Made by a program: the position numbers and the translations under genes
Shown here: piece after piece, positions 20,201-25,982 of the stretch
How positions within the stretch are numbered: position 1 is the first letter of the stretch
Layout of the letters: every line of letters starts with the position of its first letter
Notes under the pieces: generated by a model
The model's input: the letters and a program-made list of their open reading frames with translations, nothing else
The model's database searches: none
Told to the model about the DNA's origin: nothing
Assembly: GCA_016946835.1 (NCBI GenBank)
Contig: JACVTC010000436.1
Span: 1 to 29,295 of the forward strand
Direction of reading: 5' to 3'
DNA from: Neocallimastix lanati (nom. inval.)
Lineage: Eukaryota; Neocallimastigomycota; Neocallimastigomycetes; Neocallimastigales; Neocallimastigaceae
DNA: 29,295 nucleotides

Positions 20201-21030
20201 TAACTATTTGTAGTTACTTTAGTACCATCCACAATGGTAATATCTTCTAAATTTTCACATTGTTTAATTACTTTATGTTTTAGTTTGCCTAGACAATTAT
20301 TTGTTATAACATTAACGTTTGTACCGGTATCGTATAAGATTTTAAATGTCTTATTATCTATTTCACCACAAATAATAGGAAGACTTGTATTAGTTAAGGA
20401 ACAAAGAATTTTCTCAACTCTTGGTTTACAACCTTGTTCAAGTTCTTTTCTAATGGACGGACTTGCAGATAATAATTGAGATAAACTAATTTTTGGAAAA
20501 AGGTTATTAGCTTCTTCAGTTATACTAAACTTTTCATTTTCATTTAACATTTGGATATTGGTCATTTTTCTTTTCTTAATAGTTTTTGGTTTTTCTGATT
20601 CTTTTTCATTATTACTTTCAATATATGAGGCTCCATTAATCTCATTTTCATTGCTATTTTCTTCTTCATTAACTTCCATCACTATATCATCACTAGTATT
20701 TGGTTCATTTTCTTCAGAATTGCTAAGCTTTCTTCTTCTAGCATCTTTAATTACTTTCTTTTGTTGTTTTACTAATTTTGTTTTGGGTTCACTTAATAAT
20801 GAAGGCTTTACTATAGATTTGTTATTTAATTTTCTTGTCGAAGTTTTTCTCTTTTGTACTGTACCGATAAAGTTTGAAGAATTTCTTTCAATATTACTTT
20901 CTTCTTTAGTGAAATTTTCTTTGTCATTTTCACTTCTTTCGAAATTATTTTCATTTTCATTTTCATTTTCATTTTCATTTGCAATTTTAATTGTCCTGGG
21001 AGATTGCGTACTCCCGATTATTAATTTAAA
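17260..21030 (-). CDS. pol: Element C Pol: protease, RT, RNaseH, integrase (read by -1 frameshift)
   Basis: The frame is open from 21045 and is entered from gag at 21030 by a -1 shift, adding about 116 residues of polar, Glu/Asn-rich linker; a GTG-initiated reading would start at 20682. Numbering from 20682: protease DTG at 118-120 and EIIFGRG near 189; RT about 303-545 with Asp392 (ALDLYSG), MPFGLTNAPATFQ and YLDD 454-457; RNaseH Asp603, Glu645, Asp672, Asp716; integrase zinc motif His792, His796, Cys826, Cys829 and catalytic Asp858, Asp917, Glu953 (DD35E); GPF module near 1089. There is no chromodomain, and the stop lies in the polypurine region. A full-length Ty3/gypsy Pol with no missing residue: it would process Gag, copy the RNA and integrate the cDNA. 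Confidence 0.97.
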   Translation of the reverse strand, partial: FKLIIGSTQSPRTIKIANENENENENENNFERSENDKENFTKEESNIERNSSNFIGTVQKRKTSTRKLNNKSIVKPSLLSEPKTKLVKQQKKVIKDARRRKLSNSEENEPNTSDDIVMEVNEEENSNENEINGASYIESNNEKESEKPKTIKKRKMTNIQMLNENEKFSITEEANNLFPKISLSQLLSASPSIRKELEQGCKPRVEKILCSLTNTSLPIICGEIDNKTFKILYDTGTNVNVITNNCLGKLKHKVIKQCENLEDITIVDGTKVTTNSYIELKINVNNRLTITEKFYVINYTNPYFEIIFGRGIQKKYRLYIDPDDDAVYQKIKKGIKQVTYIINSKSEIPLVNSIIIEKDEQQEFIDTLNKIIESVPEKFKTEFKNLIEKYKNCMATSMSQLSTANLEPHSIVTISNKPIKLKPYKLSKEHADILKSEIIKLLEKGLIVPSHSPWSFPVLLVQKKNGKWRMCIDYRKLNEITIKDSYALPFIDELIYSVNGATVFSALDLYSGYHQIPMNPEDIEKTAFTTKFGNYNFKVMPFGLTNAPATFQREMNRILLPLIGKCLFVYLDDIVIYSRTLDEHLKHLKLAFEIFSKYNLSLNLQKCKFFQESVEVLGHVLTSKGLKTIPSKVQSIALWDNPKDVSELRSFLGLASYYRKFIQNFSIIADPLFKLLKKNSKYIWSNECEEAFENIKECLLNDPILSYPDFKKEFIIRTDASLKGIGGVLLQKEEDSLEHPICCVSRTLSTSEKNYSVTDLEGLAVIFSLKYFSQYILSNKNLTKFITDHKPLLGFFKKSIPTSNRHARWIEEFNKYKIELIYEKGKKNVFTDALSRLPSKNSKGIIQCANAILADFNPRDLDLPEGIIKYFTKNYQVVDNTLYYKKDDLYLKVIYKDEDKKDIINRAHLVGHEGAEKTTNRIMQSYYWPGIWNDVRMWIKSCHKCQTCRPKPFPKSSGDNATPVEQPFTRVGLDIIGPLPTTKNGNNYIITLVDYFTKWVEAKAIPNMKSEEVIKFLVEIFTRHGPPEIIITDNGSSFISEVTKMMIDLYGSWVHYVSPHHPESNGMIENRNREIGKLLRLLVENESEWDEYLPSALWALRTTKNSKTKFSSFELLYGRHDTWPLEVMFPDIYKDPNESEEEYIFRRFLRHQNWVKQATEYSEYANKYWEHRIGFQNALKKKYKPGDYVMIRLIGRSKLNPYFYGPFKVVNKQKFNTLVLEDPTTGKLLNRNVHIKNVFPYVLQENSLTSRDEVIS
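20950..20979. repeat. Hexanucleotide repeat TTTTCA in the Gag-Pol linker
   Basis: About five copies of the hexamer encode an Asn-Glu dipeptide run on the minus strand just after the frameshift site. The hexamer length keeps the frame open. Confidence 0.85.
20981..21030 (-). other. Element C -1 frameshift signal: slippery heptamer and predicted pseudoknot
   Basis: On the minus strand, TTTAAAT (21030-21024) lies in the phase X XXY YYZ of gag (T TTA AAT), directly before the gag TAA (21023-21021). After an 8-nt spacer, GGGAG (21015-21011) pairs with CTCCC (21002-20998) around an 8-nt loop. GCAAT in that loop (21007-21003) is complementary to ATTGC at 20985-20981. This gives an H-type pseudoknot with loops of 3, 0 and 12 nt. 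A -1 shift leads straight into the open pol frame. Slippery heptamer plus pseudoknot is the known design of -1 frameshifting in retroviruses and coronaviruses. Confidence 0.85.
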
Positions 21031-21995
21031 TGGCTTTCGTCGTTTTCAGGGCAATCATTCATTTTGTGACCAATTCGTTTACATTGTACACAAAAATTTA
21101 TTTTTAATTGTTCTAATTTTTTTGTAATGTCATCTAAATCTTCTATTGTTGATTGAGGGTACCTTAAAGTGTTCATTCTATGTTCAATTCCTTTGTTTAT
21201 TTCTTCTCTTGATTGCATTTTATACCTATTATTTCTTATATTGTTATTATAGTTATCATTATGTTTATTTTTATTATCGTAACGATTATAATTATTATTA
21301 TTGTTGTTATATTGCTTATTATTCGATCTGGAATTTGAAGTTGAAAAATAATCATTTCTATAATTATAATTGTTATAATTATTATTATAATTTTTAGATT
21401 CATTGAAATCTTTTATTTCTTTCTTGTTAACTCCGTGTAATTTTTTATATTTATTTTTATTTTCTTCCATTAAAGCAATAATTTTTCCTTTCTTGGATGT
21501 TATTTTCATTGCATCCTGAAGTGAGGTTGGTTCCTCTTCTAATAAGGCTTCATAAATTTTACCCCAATTCTTAAAAGCATTAATATAATATGAAGTGATA
21601 ACTTGGTCACTAATTTCTAAATTCACTTGATTACACAGGGTATTGAATCTTACATCAAATTCAGAAATTCTTTCCCCTTTTTTAATAGTGACTGTAGATA
21701 ATTCCAATAATCTGGCATTTTTAGAGGTAGAGACTCTGAAATGTCCTCTTAATTTATTTATTATAGTTTTGTAACTATCTGGTGCTTCTTTGTTTAATGA
21801 ATTGAATACAATGGTTCTCGCTATATCTGTAGTTAAGGAGATTAAGTATTCAATTTTATCTTCTTCTTCTTCTATTTTATTAGCTTTACACCAGCGTTCA
21901 TACGAAAAATGCCATTCCTCAAAGGAAACCTTATCCTTCCCTAATATAGGTAACCTATTAAAGGTTATTGCCTTGGTTGAATTTTCCATTATCAT
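21021..21995 (-). CDS. gag: Element C Gag
   Basis: Intact 324-residue structural protein that would form the particle and package the RNA. Residues about 20-180 form the capsid-type region (FEEWHFSYERWCKANK, LRGHFRVSTSKNARLLEL, ISEFDVRFNTLCNQV). Residues 198-258 are an Asn/Tyr/Arg-rich low-complexity linker. A CCHC knuckle sits at Cys302, Cys305, His310, Cys315. The protein ends 9 residues later at TAA 21021-21023. The first ATG at 21995 is followed by a second two codons on, and either could start. Pol lies in the -1 frame and overlaps the last 25 bases. The end of the ORF is shaped by the frameshift signal listed above. Confidence 0.96.
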   Translation of the reverse strand: MIMENSTKAITFNRLPILGKDKVSFEEWHFSYERWCKANKIEEEEDKIEYLISLTTDIARTIVFNSLNKEAPDSYKTIINKLRGHFRVSTSKNARLLELSTVTIKKGERISEFDVRFNTLCNQVNLEISDQVITSYYINAFKNWGKIYEALLEEEPTSLQDAMKITSKKGKIIALMEENKNKYKKLHGVNKKEIKDFNESKNYNNNYNNYNYRNDYFSTSNSRSNNKQYNNNNNNYNRYDNKNKHNDNYNNNIRNNRYKMQSREEINKGIEHRMNTLRYPQSTIEDLDDITKKLEQLKINFCVQCKRIGHKMNDCPENDESHLN

Positions 21996-22113
21996 TATTA
22001 TTTTATTTATAAATTTTAAAAAGAAACCTTACAATTTATATTTTCGCTTATCTTAATTTATGAATTTATGAATTATTTTACTTATTTCTTTTTTATTTAT
22101 TCTTGCAAAAAGA

Positions 22114-22172
<59 letters not shown>

Positions 22173-22536
22173 ATTCTTTCGACTGTAGATAGTAGTATTT
22201 GTATACAATTTTATTTTAATTAACACCTTTGCCTCACAACCATAAAAAAAACCGGCGGTGTTAATATAACAAAAAGGGAACAAGTAAACCCTTAAAAGAA
22301 AATTTTAAAACTATATATTTAATCTTAGACCTTCGGTGATCTAAGCGCATTAACCGTTGTTAACTCGTTTACTGCAACCTCACTCTGTTGAAGAGATATG
22401 GGATTAGATTACGTCTTTTATAGTAATCCTTTACGCAGTCTCTAACCAAATAGATTCGTCTAAACGAGTTGCAAATGAGCTTATTGAATACACTCAAAAA
22501 CAACGTATAACCGAGTATTCTAACACTCGTCCTAAT

Positions 22537-22587
<51 letters not shown>

Positions 22588-22647
22588 CTACTTAAATCTA
22601 CTTGAATAATTAAAATAGATATAACTTACTCGTATAGGAGTTATATC
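21996..22647 (-). other. Element C leader RNA region
   Basis: Non-coding leader between PBS and gag on the minus strand. It holds two long A runs in the RNA sense (51 bases at 22118-22168, 46 bases at 22539-22584) and a more GC-balanced stretch between them. In that stretch CTTAGA and TCTAAG at about 22325-22346 can pair around a TTCG-containing loop. A packaging or translation role is possible but not shown. Confidence 0.7.
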
Positions 22648-22662
22648 ACTCACTCTCCACCA
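22648..22662 (-). other. Element C tRNA primer binding site
   Basis: Two bases after the 5' LTR, the minus strand reads TGGTGGAGAGTGAG. This fits a tRNA 3' end ...CTCTCCACCA with discriminator A. I cannot name the isoacceptor. Element D starts its site with the same TGGTGGAGA. Confidence 0.8.
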
Positions 22663-22664
22663 AT

Positions 22665-23425
22665 TGACAAACGATTCTATTATCTTAATTTGAAGTTATT
22701 ACTTCAAAAGTGATAATAGATGTATCAAGTTTGAATTAATATAAATTTAATATAAATGAATTTATGTTATTATTATTAATAATTAAGTTATTATTATTCT
22801 AGCTTAACACTGAATTGTTATTAATTTTTCAAAATTATACATTTCTTTTGTGTTTAGAATTAATTTTTATTATTATATTTATTAATTTTTATTATTATAT
22901 TTATTAATTTTTTTTATTATTATTTATTAATTTTTATTATTATTTATTATTATAATATTTGGTTATTATTTTTTTTATTACATTTCTAATAACAACGAGA
23001 AATTAATTTTATAAAATATTTACAAGTATTTATATTTTTACAATAATTTAAAGTATTTACAATTTTTAATAATAAAATAATTAAGAATAATTATATTTAT
23101 AAAAATAAACAATAAAATAAACAAATAAACAATTAATACAAGAATTATTATAAACAAAGAATTCAAAATAATAAAAAAAAAGAGAAAATTGTTTACAAAC
23201 TATTTACTTTTAATTAAAAAGAGAAATTAATTAACATTAATATTTCATTATTTTAAAAATTAAAATAGAATTAAAGTATAATTTCGAGTTTTAGAATTTA
23301 ATTAAAATAAATTTTTTTATTATGATTTTAATTTCAAATTTTAATTTATTAATTTGTTGTTGAATAGGTTAGATATTATTCAAGCTTTCTAATAATTTTA
23401 TGCTTAAGAATTCCAATCTGTATCA
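22665..23425 (-). repeat. Element C 5' LTR (right copy on plus strand)
   Basis: Identical to 16487-17247. Near its PBS end a nested hairpin lies at 22676-22720: TCTATTATC pairs with GATAATAGA, and inside it TTTGAAGT pairs with ACTTCAAA around TATT, giving 17 pairs in all. Confidence 0.95.
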
Positions 23426-23428
23426 ATA

Positions 23429-23641
23429 TGATAAGAATGTACTAAATAATGCATTCTTAATTAAATCTACGATTTATTTCTAATACATTATGTGTACATT
23501 ATTATTTTTGTACTTTAATAAATTTTTAAATCCAAAGATCAAAAATAAAATCAAATAAATTTATAAATAAAAATAATAAATAAATAAATAAAATTTGTGT
23601 TTCCTTACTTTATTTTTATTTAATTCTCTAAAACCTTAACA
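23429..23641 (+). repeat. Candidate 5' LTR of element D (213 bp)
   Basis: Starts TGATAAG and ends CTTAACA, an imperfect terminal inverted repeat (6 of 7), and lies 6 bases before a convincing PBS. It contains AATAAA near 23516. The left edge cannot be proved without the 3' LTR, and could lie further left, beyond element C. Confidence 0.5.
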
Positions 23642-23647
23642 TTTATA

Positions 23648-23668
23648 TGGTGGAGATATCGGGGAATT
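23648..23668 (+). other. Element D tRNA primer binding site
   Basis: TGGTGGAGATATCGGGGAAT is complementary to a tRNA 3' end. It covers CCA, discriminator A, the acceptor strand TATCTCC and part of a T arm (ATTCCCCG). The match to T-arm-like sequence makes a long, about 20-nt, site likely. Isoacceptor not determined. Confidence 0.8.
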
Positions 23669-25036
23669 AAATAGAAATAATAGTAAATAACATAGATTTT
23701 TTTTTAATTTTTTTTTTATTTTATATTGATAAACAAGTAAGTCGTTAATCCTTTGATTAACCCATGGCGCTTGTTTGATATATATATATAAAAAAAATTT
23801 TTTTTAAATAAGTAAAATTAAGATTCTAAAAAAACAAATTTTGTAAAATTATAACAAGGAGCGGATAGAGCTCATACACAGTGTATTCTCAGATAGCAAC
23901 AAATTAACTCTATTCATAGTAGGTTATTGAATAGTAGTTAATTTGGAGATTAATTGGAAAGTAGACGAAGGTATTTGGTTACCGACCCGGTAATAATAGT
24001 TCAACCTTCAACGTTTCAACACACGAAGGTGCGGGTACTTTCCAAGCACTGGCGAATAAGGAGCTTACGTCACCGAAGGCGTAAGATTGTTTTTTTTTAT
24101 AAAATTTTTTTTTTTTTTTCTTTGTGCTAGTTATAAGGCACTTTATTATATAAAGTATCAGACTTTGGCTAACTTCGCCATTTAAATTTTTTTTATTTTT
24201 TTTTATTACTGGTACTTTATTTGTTATATAATTCCTGTAATAGAATCTTAATTTACTTTGAAAATATTGTGTTTTTAGTTAATTTTTATTAGTTAATAAA
24301 AATATTATTGAATACTTTTAAAATTTTTTTATTCCGTACATAGATTATCGGATTAAGTTTATCCTACATAGTAATTGGGCTAGTGGGCTCTGAACTGCTA
24401 TATTTTATATTGAATATAGTAATCGTGGCACACGCGTGGCATGACACCATTAGGTAAGCTGCACGTCAGACAGTGTGTACTATCAGATTGTACGACAATA
24501 AAGATTATTTTTTTGTATTTAATAATTATAATTAATTAATAATTTTATTAGCTATAACAATACAATATTTATCGTTTAAAAAGAAAAATTTTTGAAAGGT
24601 GAAAATAATAAATAAAACTTTGCTTCTAAATTTATTACTACAAATATACTAAATTACAAAATTCAAGTGGTCGATAAAGATTTCGAGCTTGAAAAATATT
24701 CTATTAAGTTGTCGATAAAGATTTCGAACTTAAAATTATTCTATTAAGTTGTCGATAAAGATTTCGAACTTAAAATTATTCTTAAAAAAAAGTAGTCGAA
24801 AAGAACCTCGTGCTTTATAATTTCTACTAAGTTGTCGATAAGGATTTCGAGCTTATACTTACTAAAGAAAGCAAATAAAATTATTATTTTCAAAAATTAC
24901 TAAGATATATTGTTTTAAAATTTGATTCGATATTAAATTACTTGTTAAATTATATTTTTAAAGTTGGACTTTCAAATTTATTCGTATTTAATAACCTCGT
25001 TAATTTACAATAAAAAAATTATTAACTAAAAACGAA
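23669..25036 (+). other. Element D leader RNA region
   Basis: About 1.4 kb without a credible ORF. Stretches near 23860-24080 and 24345-24510 are less AT-rich and contain short inverted repeats, for example CTATATT/AATATAG near 24398. They may be structured RNA for translation or packaging. A hairpin array occupies 24665-24854. Confidence 0.7.
24665..24854. repeat. Array of five interrupted palindromes in D leader
   Basis: Units of 26 nt start at 24665, 24706, 24746, 24790 and 24829, spaced 39-44 nt. Each has outer arms AAGT/ACTT (or AAGT/GCTT with a G-T wobble), a 2-nt bulge, inner arms TCGA/TCGA and an 8-nt loop. Unit 4 is the most changed but keeps AAG/CTT and three of four inner pairs. 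Confidence 0.85.
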
Positions 25037-25942
25037 ATGTCTACTAAAAGTACTTTAAGTTTTAAAGAATTAAAGAAAGAATTACGAGACATAGTGAAGC
25101 TTAGCAAGGACAATTTAGATATAAAGTCCTGGGCTACTGAATTAAAACTTTGGATCAAGATACAAGGTATCACAGATCCGGAAACAATATTTAATGCTTG
25201 TTTACTTACCAGCTCTGGTGAAGTACAACGCGTTATTGAAGATTTGGGAGAAGATAGTGATGATGAAAGTGATGATTCATCAGATGAAGAAGAAGATGAT
25301 GAAGAAGAAAATGTTGATGATGATAAATTTCCTTCTCTTGAAAAAATTATTTCAAGTCTTGAAAATTTTTACGGTATTAAAGAAGACCAAAATTTACTTC
25401 TTAAAGAACTTCGTGCAATGCGAATTAAAAGAAACGAAAAGATTAAAGACTTTAATGTAAGATATAGAACTTTGTACACTAAACTTGATAAAAAGAGAAG
25501 AAAGCGCATTGGTGTACTAGATTATATTGACTCTATTCAAAATAATTATGAAGCCTGGAAGAAATTATCCCTTAAAGATGATATAAGTATGGAGAAAGCT
25601 TTCAAAATTGCCGAGAAAGTAGATAGACTTTCTGTAAGGAACAATAATATTAATACCTATAATGTTAATAATTCCCAGCATAATCAAAATAATCAAAACA
25701 GTACTACTTCAAGACTTTATCCTAAAAGAAGAAACGAAACTTTCCAAACAAGTCAAACAAATAATAAACTGAAACCTCAAGATATTATAGAAGAATCAAC
25801 CCAGAAAATGAGAAATTTATCTGTTAAAACTTGCTTCTTCTGTAAGGAAGAAGGTCATTACTCATACTATTGCCCTCAATTAAATAAGATTATGGAAAAA
25901 AATAAAAAAGAAATATATTCCAAAAAGTCTTTAAACTTCTAA
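25037..25942 (+). CDS. gag: Element D Gag
   Basis: Intact 301-residue structural protein. Residues 31-70 (SWATELKLWIKIQGITDPET and on) and 98-200 (LENFYGIKEDQNLLLKEL, DFNVRYRTLYTKL) look like the two halves of a retrotransposon capsid. Between them sits a highly acidic insert, residues 72-96, almost all Asp, Glu and Ser. An Asn/Gln-rich linker covers about 202-225. The CCHC knuckle is Cys266, Cys269, His274, Cys279. ATG 25037 is the first start of the frame. The C-terminus, SLNF, encodes the slippery heptamer, and pol continues in the -1 frame. No internal break. Confidence 0.94.
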   Translation: MSTKSTLSFKELKKELRDIVKLSKDNLDIKSWATELKLWIKIQGITDPETIFNACLLTSSGEVQRVIEDLGEDSDDESDDSSDEEEDDEEENVDDDKFPSLEKIISSLENFYGIKEDQNLLLKELRAMRIKRNEKIKDFNVRYRTLYTKLDKKRRKRIGVLDYIDSIQNNYEAWKKLSLKDDISMEKAFKIAEKVDRLSVRNNNINTYNVNNSQHNQNNQNSTTSRLYPKRRNETFQTSQTNNKLKPQDIIEESTQKMRNLSVKTCFFCKEEGHYSYYCPQLNKIMEKNKKEIYSKKSLNF

Positions 25943-25982
25943 ATGGGAGCAGAAGCACTCCCAATGACAAAACAATAGCTTC
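25930..25982 (+). other. Element D -1 frameshift signal: slippery heptamer and predicted pseudoknot
   Basis: TTTAAAC (25930-25936) is in the phase T TTA AAC of gag, two codons before its TAA (25940-25942). After 8 nt, GGGAG (25945-25949) pairs with CTCCC (25958-25962); a flanking T-A pair can add a sixth. The loop is 8 nt. GAAGC in it (25952-25956) is complementary to GCTTC at 25978-25982. Pseudoknot loops would be 2, 1 and 15 nt. The -1 frame stays open into pol. UUUAAAC is the heptamer used by coronaviruses. Confidence 0.87.

Larger units (their letters stand above)
16487..23425 (-). mobile_element. Element C: complete, apparently intact Ty3/gypsy element
   Basis: Identical 761-bp LTRs (16487-17247, 22665-23425) with TG...CA ends flank, on the minus strand, a tRNA PBS, leader, gag, a -1 frameshift signal, pol and a polypurine tract. 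The target duplication is ATAT (16483-16486, 23426-23429); a 5-bp reading AATAT is possible if the LTR ended one base earlier. Total length is 6939 bp. Both ORFs are open throughout with every catalytic residue in place and no chromodomain. Identical LTRs and intact genes indicate very recent insertion and possible activity. Confidence 0.96.

Noticed and set aside
20558-21127. Plus-strand ORF of 189 codons, Ser/Phe/Leu-rich
   Set aside because: It is antisense to the Glu/Asn/Lys-rich gag-pol linker of element C; composition is fully explained by that.
21146-21397. Plus-strand Tyr-rich ORF
   Set aside because: Shadow of the Asn/Tyr-rich linker of element C Gag.
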